DNA of 39,247 nt, from positions 1 to 39,247 of the forward strand of contig JACRNB010000008.1 in assembly GCA_016219425.1 (NCBI GenBank), given 5' to 3'. This document shows, one piece after another, positions 27,534 through 36,031 of the stretch. Source of the stretch: Betaproteobacteria bacterium. GTDB taxonomy: Bacteria > Pseudomonadota > Gammaproteobacteria > Burkholderiales > Thiobacillaceae. Each line of letters starts with the position of its first letter. Position 1 is the first letter of the stretch. Below the pieces are notes generated by a model. It saw nothing but the letters and a program-made list of their open reading frames with translations, searched no databases and was not told the origin of the DNA. Position numbers and translations under genes: made by a program.

Positions 27534-28099
27534 CAGTACTTGAACTCCCGTTCCTGCCAGCCCGAATCCAGTTGCCAGCGCCCGGAAGAGGAGAGCGCGT
27601 TCACCTGGAGCGGTTTGGGCAGTTGCGAGAGGTCCAGTTGCATGCGCACCTGGACCCGGTAGCTCGACTTCTTCTTCATCTGCTTGACGCTCAACACCGC
27701 CCACTCGCGCAGGTCGCCCGCGGCGCGCAGGGCGTCGTCCAGGGTGTCGTGGGAGGAGGAGACGCCGGAAACGGTGACGTAGTACTGCCGCAGCAGGGCG
27801 TTATAGGCGACGCGGATGCGGCGCTCCTGATCCACCAGCCCCTCCGACAGCCAGTAATCGCGCACCCGTTCGCCTTCCACCGTCTGCACAAAGGTGATCT
27901 GCACACCGCGTTGCAGGGCGTTTTCCAGCGAAGGAGAAAGCTGGATGTCGAAATGCCCGGACAGGTGGAACAGCTCGCCCTTCTGCACCACCTCGATCAG
28001 CGACAACTGGATGCCCTCGGCGCGCCCCGGCTGCGTGATCAGCAGGCAGGCACAGGCCGCCGCCGCACGCAGGAAGTCACGTCTTGATGAAACGGGCAT
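27533..28099 (-). CDS. DUF4390 family secreted protein
   Basis: A 188-residue protein (from ATG 28099) with an N-terminal signal MPVSSRRDFLRAAAACACLLITQPGRAEG; the SRRDFL stretch resembles a twin-arginine signal. The rest is the DUF4390 pattern: QKGELFHLSGHFDIQLSPSLENALQRGVQITFVQTVEGERVRDYW...RQYYVTVSGVS...YRVQVRMQLDLSQLPKPLQVNAL. The function is unknown, but the gene is regularly found between rsmB and ntrY in betaproteobacteria, so it may contribute to the NtrYX signal. It overlaps rsmB by 23 bp and ntrY by one base. Confidence 0.9.
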   Translation of the reverse strand: MPVSSRRDFLRAAAACACLLITQPGRAEGIQLSLIEVVQKGELFHLSGHFDIQLSPSLENALQRGVQITFVQTVEGERVRDYWLSEGLVDQERRIRVAYNALLRQYYVTVSGVSSSHDTLDDALRAAGDLREWAVLSVKQMKKKSSYRVQVRMQLDLSQLPKPLQVNALSSSGRWQLDSGWQEREFKY

Positions 28100-29336
28100 A
28101 GAAGAATCCATCCATCTCCGGGTCAGGCAGAAACTGCCCCGCGCGCGCCGATGCAAGGTCGAGACCCTCGTTCACAGCCTCGGGGTGGCGCGCCAGAAAC
28201 CGCGCAACCTGATCCCCGTTTTCGGCGCGGAACAGGCTGCAAGTGGCGTAAAGGATTTTGCCACCCGGCCTCAGGAGCGGCCATAAAGCCTCCAGCAGAC
28301 GCGACTGTTCGCGCGCAAGCTGTGGCGCATCCCCCTCCCGCTTGAGCCATTTACCGTCGGGATGGCGGCGCACCACGCCGGAACCGGTGCAGGGCGCGTC
28401 CAGCAGGATGCGGTCGAACGGACGTCCATCCCACCAATCGTCCGGACGCCCGGCATCCGCTGCGCGCAAGCGGGCCGACAGGCCAAGGCGCGCCAGATTG
28501 CGGCGCATGGGCTCCAGCCGTTCCGGCGAAGAATCCAGCGCCAGAAGATCCAGTTCGTGCCGCTCCAGCAGATGCGCGGCCTTGCCGCCGGGGGCGGCGC
28601 AGGCGTCCAGCACGCGCAGGCCGTCCGCCGCCTGCAACAGGGGAGCGGCCCATTGCGCCCCCAGATCCTGCACGCTCACCAGGCCGTCGGCGAACCCCGG
28701 CAGTTCCGCCACCGGCAGGGGGCTGGGGAGATGAAACCCCGCGTCGCCCACCGGGCGGGCGGCAATGCCCGCCGCCGCCAACAGGTCGCCGTAGGCCTCC
28801 CGCGCGAGGCGACGGCGGTTCACCCGCAGGGTCATGGGCGGATGGCCGTTCAGTGTGTGGACCAGGTCTTCCCAGGCTTCGGGATATTCGTCTTGCAGAC
28901 GCTGACGCCACCATTCAGGGAAGTTCCAGCGCGCCTCCGTATCCGCCTCGGCGGCGCGGGCGAGTTCGTCGCGGCGGCGCAGGAAGTTGCGCAGCACGGC
29001 GTTGACGAAGCCCTTCGCGCCCGGATGCGCGCGCCCCACGGCAGCCACGGTCTCGTTCACCGCGGCGTAGTCCGGGCTGTCGCCCGCATCCAGTTCGAAC
29101 AGACCGACCAGCAGATGGCCAGTGAGAGAGGCCGGCTTGAGAGGGCGCTCCGCCAGCCAGCGCACATAGAAGTGCAACCGTCCGGCGTGCCGCAACGCGC
29201 CGTAGGCGAGATGACGCGCTGCGGCAAGGGTGCGGGGAGGAAGTTCGGGGAGTGAAGACTGGGCCTGGGTGAGGCTGCGCCCCTCCAGCAGGACAGCATT
29301 CACCAGATGGGCGGCAAGGGTGCGGGCATCCGTCAT
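28077..29336 (-). CDS. rsmB: 16S rRNA (cytosine 967-C5)-methyltransferase RsmB
   Basis: A 419-residue enzyme. An N-terminal NusB-like RNA-binding domain (about 1-135, LAAARHLAYGALRHAGRL...VNAVLRNFLRR) is followed by an SAM-dependent methyltransferase with VLDACAAPGGKAAHLLE, DAPCTGSGVVRRHPDGKW and the catalytic ATCSLF Cys. It methylates C967 of 16S rRNA. The start MTDARTLAAHLVNAVLLEG at 29336 was chosen by homology over a longer frame. The usual fmt-def neighbours are absent; upstream is a diguanylate cyclase gene. Confidence 0.95.
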   Translation of the reverse strand: MTDARTLAAHLVNAVLLEGRSLTQAQSSLPELPPRTLAAARHLAYGALRHAGRLHFYVRWLAERPLKPASLTGHLLVGLFELDAGDSPDYAAVNETVAAVGRAHPGAKGFVNAVLRNFLRRRDELARAAEADTEARWNFPEWWRQRLQDEYPEAWEDLVHTLNGHPPMTLRVNRRRLAREAYGDLLAAAGIAARPVGDAGFHLPSPLPVAELPGFADGLVSVQDLGAQWAAPLLQAADGLRVLDACAAPGGKAAHLLERHELDLLALDSSPERLEPMRRNLARLGLSARLRAADAGRPDDWWDGRPFDRILLDAPCTGSGVVRRHPDGKWLKREGDAPQLAREQSRLLEALWPLLRPGGKILYATCSLFRAENGDQVARFLARHPEAVNEGLDLASARAGQFLPDPEMDGFFYARFIKT

Positions 29337-29361
29337 GGGCGCATTCTCGCCCAGCGCAAGG

Positions 29362-30321
29362 TCAAACAACCGCTTGGCGGGCGATTTTGATCTGGTCGCG
29401 TCCGCCATGCTTGGCGGCGTAGAGGGCTTCGTCGGCCCGGCGCAGGAGGGAATGGCCGTTCTCGTCCGAACCCAGGCAGGCGATGCCGGCGCTGAAGGTC
29501 GTGTTGATCTCGCGTCCTTCGAACTGCATGGGCGCGCCTTTCATGAGTTGTTGCAGACGGCCCAACACCAGCAGCGCGCCGCGTTCGTCGGTATCCGGCA
29601 GGATCAGGGCAAACTCCTCGCCGCCATAGCGCACCAGGGCGTCGGACCCGCGCAGCACGGATCGGATCAGGTTGGCGAAGTGCATGAGCATCCGATCACC
29701 CGCCTCATGGCCGTAGGTGTCGTTGATGCGCTTGAAGTGATCCAGGTCCGCCATGGCCAGGGACATCCGACTGCCGCTGCGCTGGGCGCGCACCACCTCT
29801 CGCGCCAAGGTCTGATCCATTCCGCGCCGGTTGAGGGCGCCGGTGAGGGCGTCCTCGTTCAGCATCTGCCGGGTTTCCGCCAATTCCTCCTGCATGCTGG
29901 AGAGGGCGCTACGGGTTTCCTGCAACTCCTTGTGGCTCGACTCCACAACGCTCTGGATGCCGCTGGCCTGCATCACCACGCTGGAGAGCAGGCGCAGGAT
30001 TTCCTGCTTGTCCCGGCTGCTCCGCAGGGTGCTCACATCGGTGGCCAGACTGTGGTTTTTCTCACCCAGGTTCTGCGCCAGATTTGCCGTCTTGTCGGAC
30101 ACCTCTTGCAGCATCTCGCGCAGGGCGGCCACCAGATCGGCATAAAACGCGGCGTCGCGCCGGGGCTCATCGGAGGGGGTCGGAACCGCCTCCGTCTCGG
30201 GCCGCTGCTCGCCGGAGATGTCGTAATAGAGACGCTCATAGTTCTCCGGCGTCGCGGAGGCGCCGGTTTCCTTGAGCCGTTGCATGACGGCCACACCGAT
30301 GACATTGGGGTTCTGGGCCAT
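29362..30321 (-). CDS. Diguanylate cyclase (GGDEF)
   Basis: A 319-residue soluble protein. The N-terminal half (1-150) contains a long predicted coiled coil (LREMLQEVSDKTANLAQNLGEK..., SSHKELQETRSALSSMQEELAETR). The C-terminal GGDEF domain (about 152-312) has an intact GGEEF at 233-237 and an I-site RGSD at 224-227, so c-di-GMP synthesis with product inhibition is expected. The sensory input is unknown; no membrane segment is present. It stops 25 bp before rsmB. A perfect palindrome (30338-30357) lies directly upstream of its start, and a terminator at 30391-30417 separates it from rnpB. Confidence 0.92.
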   Translation of the reverse strand: MAQNPNVIGVAVMQRLKETGASATPENYERLYYDISGEQRPETEAVPTPSDEPRRDAAFYADLVAALREMLQEVSDKTANLAQNLGEKNHSLATDVSTLRSSRDKQEILRLLSSVVMQASGIQSVVESSHKELQETRSALSSMQEELAETRQMLNEDALTGALNRRGMDQTLAREVVRAQRSGSRMSLAMADLDHFKRINDTYGHEAGDRMLMHFANLIRSVLRGSDALVRYGGEEFALILPDTDERGALLVLGRLQQLMKGAPMQFEGREINTTFSAGIACLGSDENGHSLLRRADEALYAAKHGGRDQIKIARQAVV

Positions 30322-30337
30322 GGTTGAAAAATTCGGT

Positions 30338-30357
30338 CGATATGACCTTGCATATCG
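30338..30357. promoter_or_regulatory. Palindrome upstream of the diguanylate cyclase gene
   Basis: CGATATG (30338-30344) and CATATCG (30351-30357) with a 6-bp spacer, 17 bp before the ATG at 30321. It lies in the untranslated leader, so it may be an operator or an RNA hairpin covering the ribosome site, which is otherwise weak. Confidence 0.45.
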
Positions 30358-30390
30358 GCAGGCTCAAACAGCAACTTTAGAAATCGCTAA

Positions 30391-30417
30391 TAAAAACGCC
30401 GCCCCGGAGGGCGGCGT
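30391..30417 (-). terminator. Intrinsic terminator downstream of rnpB
   Basis: On the minus strand a perfect 9-bp stem ACGCCGCCC / GGGCGGCGT (arms 30409-30417 and 30396-30404) is followed by TTTTTAT. It would stop transcripts coming from rnpB, 220 nt upstream, and insulate the diguanylate cyclase gene. Confidence 0.85.
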
Positions 30418-30636
30418 GGAAAACATCGGGCGGACGTGAAATCACCCGATGCAGGAGGAGGTCACTTGTTGACCGGCGATTCCACCGCCAGCCCGGCTTG
30501 AGGATGCCGTTGTGGCCGATGCGCGCTGGTTGAAACCCCAGCGCCATGAATTCAGCGAACAACCGGAGAAGCTGATTCGCTTCATGAACACGATCGGCGG
30601 TTAGCGATATGGACGCCCTGAACAGGGAGGAAAAAT
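30418..30636. other. Stretch without a recognised gene between terminator and rnpB
   Basis: The stretch contains a second hairpin, CATCGGG / CCCGATG (30424-30451). On the plus strand there is a short open stretch ending in TAG at about 30601-30603 (...RWLKPQRHEFSEQPEKLIRF...) with no good start. It could be a remnant of a gene end, but I do not recognise the family. Otherwise nothing is seen; it is probably the trailing part of the rnpB transcript. Confidence 0.4.
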
Positions 30637-30999
30637 GGAGCCGACCGATAAGCCGGGTTTTGTCGTGGACAGTCATTCATCTGGGACGCGCATCACTGCG
30701 CGCCTCAAGCAGCCTACCCGCAGACTCGGCGGGCCGCCTCAACGTCTGCCTATTTGGCCTTGCTCCGGGTGGGGTTTGCCCGCTGCATCTGTTGCCAGTG
30801 CAGCCGTGCGCTCTTACCGCACGATTTCAACCTTGCCTGATCCGGTCTTGCAACCGGCCATCGGCGGTATGTTTCTGTTGCACTTTCCGTCGCCTTGGGC
30901 CTTGCGGCTTATAGCGCCCAGGCGTTACCTGGCACCCTGCCCTATGGAGCCCGGACTTTCCTCCGCGCTGGGTAGCGCGGCGACTGTCTGGCCGACTCC
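30637..30999 (-). ncRNA. rnpB: RNase P RNA
   Basis: The minus strand carries the catalytic RNA of RNase P, about 363 nt, type A. Recognisable parts are the 5' CCAGACAGTCGCC, the universally conserved GAGGAAAGTCCGGGCTCC, ATAGGGCAGGGTGCCAGGTA, GCAACAGAAACATACCGCC (near 30870), the GGCAAACCCC bulge and the 3' ACAAAACCCGGCTTATCGG. The 5' GGAGTCGGCC pairs with the 3' GGTCGGCTCC to form helix P1, which sets the ends. It processes tRNA 5' leaders, including those of the three tRNAs in this window. The promoter lies at 31007-31035 inside the end of purC. Confidence 0.96.
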
Positions 31000-31006
31000 G
31001 GGCGGG

Positions 31007-31035
31007 AGTATAGCCGCCGGATCGGGGGCGGTCAG
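31007..31035 (-). promoter_or_regulatory. Probable rnpB promoter
   Basis: On the minus strand TATACT (31007-31012) is preceded at 17 bp by CTGACC (31030-31035; four of six to TTGACA). It would start at the rnpB 5' end. The -35 box overlaps the purC stop codon. Confidence 0.65.
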
Positions 31036-31913
31036 GCAACAAGCCGACGCAGCGCCTCGGCGTATTTCCCGGCGGTCTGCGCCACCACTTCCGCGGGCAG
31101 GTCCGGGCCGGGGGCCTGCTTGTTCCAGCCGGAGGCGGTGAGCCAGTCGCGCACATATTGCTTGTCGAAGCTCGGCGGGTTGCTGCCGACCTGGTACTGA
31201 TCCTGCGGCCAGAAGCGCGAGGAGTCGGGCGTGAGCACTTCGTCGATCAAGGTGAGCGTCCCCGCTGCATCCAGGCCGAACTCGAACTTGGTGTCGGCGA
31301 TGATGATGCCGCGCGTCAGCGCGTACTCCGCCGCCGCCCGATACAGGGCCAGGGCGGCGTCGCGCACCCGCGCGGCGAGGTCCGCGCCCAGCAGTTCGGC
31401 GCAACGGGCGTAGTCGATGTTCTCGTCATGCGCGCCCACGGCGGCCTTGGTGGAGGGGGTGAACAGCGGTTCGGGCAGGCGCTCGGCCTGTTGCAGCCCG
31501 GCGGGGAGGGGGATGCCGCAGACCGCGCCGGTCTTCTGGTAGTCGGCCCAGCCGCTGCCCACCAGATAGCCGCGCACGATGGCCTCGATGGGCAGGGCCT
31601 TGAGCCGCTGCACCACCACCGCGCGCCCCGCCACCTGATCGCGTTCATCCGGCGCGACCACCGATTCCGGCGCTTCGCCGGTGAGCTGGTTGGGCAGGAT
31701 GTGGGCGAGGCGGGCGAACCAGAAATCCGCCACGGCGGTAAGCACCCGTCCCTTGCCGGGGATGGGTGTGGGCAGCACCACATCGAAGGCGGAAAGACGG
31801 TCGGTGGTGACGATGAGCATGCGCCGGTCATCCACGGCGTAGATGTCGCGCACCTTGCCCTTGTGGATCAGCGGCAGGGAGCGGAGGGAGGATTCGTACA
31901 GGGCGTCAGTCAT
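31032..31913 (-). CDS. purC: Phosphoribosylaminoimidazole-succinocarboxamide synthase
   Basis: A 293-residue SAICAR synthetase of purine synthesis, which joins aspartate to CAIR using ATP. It is the longer form without fusion. Conserved segments are [75 protein letters not shown] and [13 protein letters not shown]. The start at 31913 was chosen because [23 protein letters not shown] matches the family N-terminus. It lies directly before rnpB and is divergent from dgt. Confidence 0.97.
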   Translation of the reverse strand: MTDALYESSLRSLPLIHKGKVRDIYAVDDRRMLIVTTDRLSAFDVVLPTPIPGKGRVLTAVADFWFARLAHILPNQLTGEAPESVVAPDERDQVAGRAVVVQRLKALPIEAIVRGYLVGSGWADYQKTGAVCGIPLPAGLQQAERLPEPLFTPSTKAAVGAHDENIDYARCAELLGADLAARVRDAALALYRAAAEYALTRGIIIADTKFEFGLDAAGTLTLIDEVLTPDSSRFWPQDQYQVGSNPPSFDKQYVRDWLTASGWNKQAPGPDLPAEVVAQTAGKYAEALRRLVA

Positions 31914-31995
31914 GTTGTGCTGGGTGGGCAGTCGGGCGAGGCCGTAGGATAACGGGGAACGCGCAAAATCCGGCGCGGCCCACGAAAGGATCTGC

Positions 31996-33138
31996 ATGCT
32001 CGACCCAGCGCCCGTTTCCTCCCTGGCCGCCTATGCGGCGCATGCCTCCCTCACCCGCGGACGGCGGCATGCGGAACCCGCCGCCACGCCCCGTTCCGAG
32101 TTCCAGCGCGACCGCGACCGCATCGTCCATTCCACCGCCTTCCGCCGCCTGGAATACAAGACCCAGGTGTTCGTGAACCATGAGGGCGACCTGTTCCGCA
32201 CCCGCCTCACGCACAGCCTGGAGGTGGCGCAGATCGGACGCACCTGCGCCCGCTCCCTGGGGCTGAACGAGGATCTGGCGGAGACCATCGCCCTGGCCCA
32301 CGACCTGGGCCACACCCCCTTTGGTCATGTCGGCCAGGATCTGCTGAACGAGTGCATGCAGGAGCACGGCGGCTTTGAGCACAACCTGCAATCCCTGCGC
32401 GTGGTGGACGAACTGGAGCAGAAATACGCGGAGTTTGAAGGGCTCAACCTCACCTTCGAGGCGCGCGAGGGCATCCTCAAACACTGTTCGGTGAAAAACG
32501 CGCAGCAACTGGGGGATGTGGGGGAGCGCTTCGTGGCCGGGCGTCAGCCTTCGCTGGAGGCCCAGATCACCAACCTGGCGGACGAGATCGCCTACAACAA
32601 CCATGACGTGGACGATGGCCTGCGCTCCGGCCTCATCACCCTGGAACAGCTACGCGAGGCCGCCATCTTCGCGCGCCACCTGGACGGGGTGCGCCGCCTC
32701 TACCCGGACCTGAACGACCGCCGCCTGATCCACGAAACCATCCGGCGCATGATCAACACCCTGGTCACCGACCTGATCGAGGAGACCCGCCGCAACATCG
32801 CCCTGCACCGACCGGACGGCATAGACGCGGTGCGCGCCTGCCCGCCCCTGGCGGCGTTCAGTGCGGAGATTCGGGAAGAGAGTCTGGCGTTGAAGCGGTT
32901 CCTGTTTCAGAACCTGTACCGGCATTACCGCGTGGTGCGCATGAGCGAGAAGGCCCGCCGGCTGTTGCGGGAACTGTTTGTCGCCTTCACCTCCAACCCG
33001 CGCCTGCTGCCGCCGGAGCACCGCGAGCGCGCCGCCTCCGACCTGCATCGCACCGTATGCGACTACATCGCCGGCATGACCGACCGCTACGCCATCCGCG
33101 AGCACCGCCGCATCTTCGACATCGAAGAACTGGCCTGA
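31996..33138 (+). CDS. dgt: Deoxyguanosinetriphosphate triphosphohydrolase-like protein
   Basis: A 380-residue HD-domain dNTP triphosphohydrolase, which removes triphosphate from dGTP or other dNTPs and so trims nucleotide pools. The metal site is visible: H73 ([10 protein letters not shown]), H102-D103 ([11 protein letters not shown]) with H106 and H111, and the distal Asp in [33 protein letters not shown] is typical of the bacterial type 2 subfamily. A GAAAGGA ribosome site precedes the ATG. It is divergent from purC, a common betaproteobacterial neighbour of nucleotide genes. Confidence 0.95.
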   Translation: MLDPAPVSSLAAYAAHASLTRGRRHAEPAATPRSEFQRDRDRIVHSTAFRRLEYKTQVFVNHEGDLFRTRLTHSLEVAQIGRTCARSLGLNEDLAETIALAHDLGHTPFGHVGQDLLNECMQEHGGFEHNLQSLRVVDELEQKYAEFEGLNLTFEAREGILKHCSVKNAQQLGDVGERFVAGRQPSLEAQITNLADEIAYNNHDVDDGLRSGLITLEQLREAAIFARHLDGVRRLYPDLNDRRLIHETIRRMINTLVTDLIEETRRNIALHRPDGIDAVRACPPLAAFSAEIREESLALKRFLFQNLYRHYRVVRMSEKARRLLRELFVAFTSNPRLLPPEHRERAASDLHRTVCDYIAGMTDRYAIREHRRIFDIEELA

Positions 33139-33143
33139 ACGGG

Positions 33144-33278
33144 TCAACCGATCCCGAGCCAGTCTTCGTACTCTTCGGCGCGGGCCGACAAGCCGGCCAG
33201 GCCGATGCCGAAGAACGCGAGCACGCGCAGGAAGAGGACGTGCCAGCCCTGCGCTTTACGTCCGTGAACTCTGCTCAT
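33144..33278 (-). CDS. Small hydrophobic protein, 44 residues
   Basis: A short gene with a good AAGGAG ribosome site (7 bp before ATG 33278). It encodes MSRVHGRKAQGWHVLFLRVL followed by AFFGIGLAGLSARAEEYEDWLGIG. A basic N-terminus, one hydrophobic segment (about 13-32) ending in a possible signal cleavage site (LSARA) and an acidic tail suggest a one-pass membrane or exported peptide. No family is recognised. It lies between dgt (convergent, 5 bp apart) and oxyR (divergent, 183 bp apart); the shared upstream region suggests it might be controlled with oxyR. Confidence 0.6.
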   Translation of the reverse strand: MSRVHGRKAQGWHVLFLRVLAFFGIGLAGLSARAEEYEDWLGIG

Positions 33279-33363
33279 GATCGACTCCTTGAAACGGCCT
33301 GCGCCCGAAATGACGCCTGCCTGAACCCTATAACGGCGTCTGCGCAAAAAAGTTGATGGGCCA

Positions 33364-33380
33364 TTTGTGCCATGCACAAA
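33364..33380. promoter_or_regulatory. Inverted repeat in the oxyR upstream region
   Basis: TTTGTGC (33364-33370), CAT, GCACAAA (33374-33380): perfect 7-bp arms between the divergent small-protein gene and oxyR. This suggests an operator, but the cognate factor is unknown. Confidence 0.45.
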
Positions 33381-33448
33381 AACACGGGGCTGTCCCTCGT
33401 GCACCACAGGGCTTAGCATTGCCTGGGCGCATCACCCGACAAAACACA

Positions 33449-33463
33449 ATAGCGAATCCCTAT
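33449..33463. promoter_or_regulatory. Candidate OxyR-binding half-motif at the oxyR start
   Basis: ATAG (33449-33452), seven bases, CTAT (33460-33463) matches the outer tetranucleotides of the OxyR motif ATAG-N7-CTAT. It overlaps the first two bases of the oxyR start codon, a position suited to autorepression. The inner T and A of the consensus are not matched. Confidence 0.45.
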
Positions 33464-34403
33464 GACCCTGACTGAACTCAAATACATGCTCGCCGTGGCC
33501 CGAGAGCGCCATTTCGGGCGCGCCGCCCAGGCCTGCAATGTGGCCCAGCCCACCTTGTCCGTGGCGATCAAAAAGCTGGAAGAGGGGTTGGGCGTGATGT
33601 TGTTCGAGCGCGGCGGCGGCGGCGAGATCGCCGTCACGCCGGCGGGGGAGCGGGTGGCGGAGCAGGCTTCCCGCATCTTCGAACTGGTGGACGGCATCAA
33701 GGATCTGGCCGCCACGGCGCGGGACGACCTCTCCGGTCCGTTACGCCTGGGGGCCATCTTCACCATCGCCCCCTACCTGTTGCCGGCGCTCATCACCACC
33801 CTGCACAAGAGCGCCCCGACCATGCCCCTGCTGCTGGAGGAAAACTACACGCGGGTGCTGACGGAACGGCTCAAGCGCGGTGAACTGGACGCCATCATCC
33901 TGGCCACCCCGGCGGAGGATGCCGGCCTGCTCTCCCTGCCCCTGTATGACGAGCCCTTCGTCCTCGCCGCACCGGGGGAGCACCCCTGGCGCAGCAGGCA
34001 GCGGATCAGCATGGCCGACCTGGAAGGGGAACAGACCACCCTGCTTCTGGGCAGCGGCCACTGCTTCCGGGATCAGGTTTTGCAGGCCTGTCCCGCCCTC
34101 AACCGGGGCGCCGGGGGCAGTCTGCAAAAGACGCTGGAGGGTTCTTCCCTGGAGACCATCCGCCAGATGGTGGCGAGCGGCGTAGGCGTTACGGTGCTGC
34201 CCTGCACCGCCACCCGTCACGCCACCCTGGACGAGCGCATGCTGGTATTGCGGCCCTTCGACGCCCCGGCCCCCACGCGCCGCGTGGTGATCGCCTGGCG
34301 TCGCAACTTTCCCCGTCCCCGCGCCATCGAGGCCGTGCGCCAAGCCGTGTTGAGCGCAGACCTGCCCTGCGTGGAAAAGGTGAAGCCGGGAAGCCGGGAC
34401 TAG
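33462..34403 (+). CDS. oxyR: Hydrogen peroxide-sensing regulator OxyR
   Basis: A 313-residue LysR-type regulator. The N-terminal winged helix is MTLTELKYMLAVARERHFGRAAQACNVAQPTLSVAIKKLEEGLGVMLFER. The regulatory domain holds both redox cysteines, C201 in GSGHCFRDQ and C210 in LQACP, with the same spacing of nine as C199 and C208 of Escherichia coli OxyR. H2O2 oxidises these to a disulfide and turns on peroxide defence. The promoter and possible operator sites lie at 33364-33463. No catalase or peroxiredoxin gene is adjacent in this window. Confidence 0.95.
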   Translation: MTLTELKYMLAVARERHFGRAAQACNVAQPTLSVAIKKLEEGLGVMLFERGGGGEIAVTPAGERVAEQASRIFELVDGIKDLAATARDDLSGPLRLGAIFTIAPYLLPALITTLHKSAPTMPLLLEENYTRVLTERLKRGELDAIILATPAEDAGLLSLPLYDEPFVLAAPGEHPWRSRQRISMADLEGEQTTLLLGSGHCFRDQVLQACPALNRGAGGSLQKTLEGSSLETIRQMVASGVGVTVLPCTATRHATLDERMLVLRPFDAPAPTRRVVIAWRRNFPRPRAIEAVRQAVLSADLPCVEKVKPGSRD

Positions 34404-34410
34404 CCCCGGC

Positions 34411-34935
34411 TCAGTCCTTGGTCAGGCCCTTGTACAGGGCATCTTCTTCCGCCCCGATCTCGGCCAGGATGCGGGCCAGTTCCTTCGCGCCCTCGCCCAC
34501 GGTGAGCCTGGCCATCGCGCTGGTGTTCATGCGCAGGAGATGGATCACGCCTTCCTTGTCTTCAAACACCGTGGCCCGGCAGGGCAGCCCGGGGGCCTTG
34601 CCGCCGTAGACCTTGGCAAGGCGCTCGTTGGCGTCCTTGATGCACAGAAACACGACCTTCATGCGCCGGGCATCCTTGACGCCCTGCTGCTGCAGTGTGG
34701 ATTGCACGTCCTGCACCCCGCCCACACTCCAACCCCGCTTGCCGGCGCCATCCCGGATGGCGGCCACGGTTTCCTCAAACCCCAACTTGGCGCGGCGCAC
34801 ATGGAACATGGCCCCCATCAACTGAAACTGACGGGTTGCCGCCTCGTGCATCTGCTTCATCTGTTCGGGCGTGGGCTGCTGGGCGCTGGCGGCAGCGGCC
34901 CAGAACGAGAAGAGCAGAAACGCAATCCGGTTCAT
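34411..34935 (-). CDS. Secreted DUF302 protein
   Basis: A 174-residue protein with signal peptide MNRIAFLLFSFWAAAASA and a DUF302 domain (about 45-160): LGFEETVAAIRDGAGKRGWSV...MKVVFLCIKDANERLAKVYGGKAPGLPCRATVFEDKEGVIHLLRMNTSAMARL. DUF302 proteins adopt a compact alpha/beta fold and are often found in sulfur-oxidising bacteria; their biochemical role is not established. The two Cys residues (CIK and PCR) could matter for a periplasmic redox role, but this is speculation. It follows ilvE on the same strand with 21 bp between them. Confidence 0.87.
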   Translation of the reverse strand: MNRIAFLLFSFWAAAASAQQPTPEQMKQMHEAATRQFQLMGAMFHVRRAKLGFEETVAAIRDGAGKRGWSVGGVQDVQSTLQQQGVKDARRMKVVFLCIKDANERLAKVYGGKAPGLPCRATVFEDKEGVIHLLRMNTSAMARLTVGEGAKELARILAEIGAEEDALYKGLTKD

Positions 34936-34956
34936 GGTGATTCCTTGGGAGAGCGC

Positions 34957-35877
34957 TCAGACGTGGGCCAGCCAGCCGGCGTGTGCGGCGGAACGACCCT
35001 GTACGCAGTCGAAATACAGGGACTGCAATTTCTCGGTGATGGGGCCGCGCTTGCCCTCGCCGATGGCGCGATTGTCGAGTTCGCGGATCGGCGTCACCTC
35101 GGCGGCGGTGCCGGTGAAGAAGGCCTCGTCGGCGCAATACACCTCGTCACGCGTGATGCGCTTCTCGATCACCGGGATGCCCAGTTCCGCCGCCAGACGG
35201 CAGATGGTGTCGCGCGTGATGCCTTCCAGCGCGCTGGTCAGGTCCGGCGTGTAGATCTTGCCGTTGCGGATGATGAACACGTTCTCGCCCGAGCCTTCCG
35301 CCACGAAACCGTCCACATCCAGCAGCAGGGCCTCCTGGTAGCCGTCCTGCTCCGCCTCGCGGTGGGCGAGGATGGAGTTCATGTAGTTGCCGTTGGCCTT
35401 GGCCTTGCACATGGTGATGTTGACGTGGTGGCGCGTGAACGAAGAGGTCTTGACGCGAATGCCCTGCTCCAGCGCCTCCTTGCCCAGATACGCGCCCCAC
35501 GGCCAGGCGGCGACGATGACGTGGGTGGACAGGGTCTTGGCGGAGATGCCCATGGCCTCGGCGCCGTAGAACGCCATCGGGCGCAGGTAGCCGGATTTGA
35601 GGCCGTTTTCCTTCACCACGGCCCGTTGCGCCGCGTTCAGCTCATCCTTCGAGAACGGCATCTTCATGCCCAGGATGTGGGCGGAACGGAACAGGCGGTC
35701 GGTGTGTTCCTGCAAGCGGAAGATGGCCGGGCCGCTGGGGGTTTCATAGGCGCGCACGCCCTCGAACACGCCCATGCCGTAATGCAGGGTATGGGTGAGG
35801 ACATGGGTGGTGGCTTCGCGCCAGGGGACGAGTTTGCCGTCGTACCAGATGACGCCGTCGCGGTCGGCCATGGACAT
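34957..35877 (-). CDS. ilvE: Branched-chain amino acid aminotransferase
   Basis: A 306-residue fold-type IV PLP enzyme that transfers amino groups between glutamate and the keto acids of leucine, isoleucine and valine. THTLHYGMGVFEGVRAY, the PLP lysine in CKAKANGNYMNS (K160), DGFVAEGSGENVFI and the FFTGTAAEVTPI phosphate-binding block are characteristic. Length is normal. The first codon could be 35877 (MSMADRDG) or 35871 (MADRDG). Confidence 0.96.
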   Translation of the reverse strand: MSMADRDGVIWYDGKLVPWREATTHVLTHTLHYGMGVFEGVRAYETPSGPAIFRLQEHTDRLFRSAHILGMKMPFSKDELNAAQRAVVKENGLKSGYLRPMAFYGAEAMGISAKTLSTHVIVAAWPWGAYLGKEALEQGIRVKTSSFTRHHVNITMCKAKANGNYMNSILAHREAEQDGYQEALLLDVDGFVAEGSGENVFIIRNGKIYTPDLTSALEGITRDTICRLAAELGIPVIEKRITRDEVYCADEAFFTGTAAEVTPIRELDNRAIGEGKRGPITEKLQSLYFDCVQGRSAAHAGWLAHV

Positions 35878-36031
35878 GGTGGGGCTCCGGAATGAATGCG
35901 TTGGAAAGACGCGGATTTTAGCCCAGCGCGGGGGGCAAACGCTTTGACATCCCTACCCTGTGCCGGTACAAACCGCCGCACACATCTTCCGCACACCACG
36001 CCCGTCCGGGCGCATCCTTCGCAGGCCCCGC

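Noticed and set aside
30635-31141. Open frames across the rnpB region
   Set aside because: The sequence is RNase P RNA with all its conserved elements; the frames are incidental.
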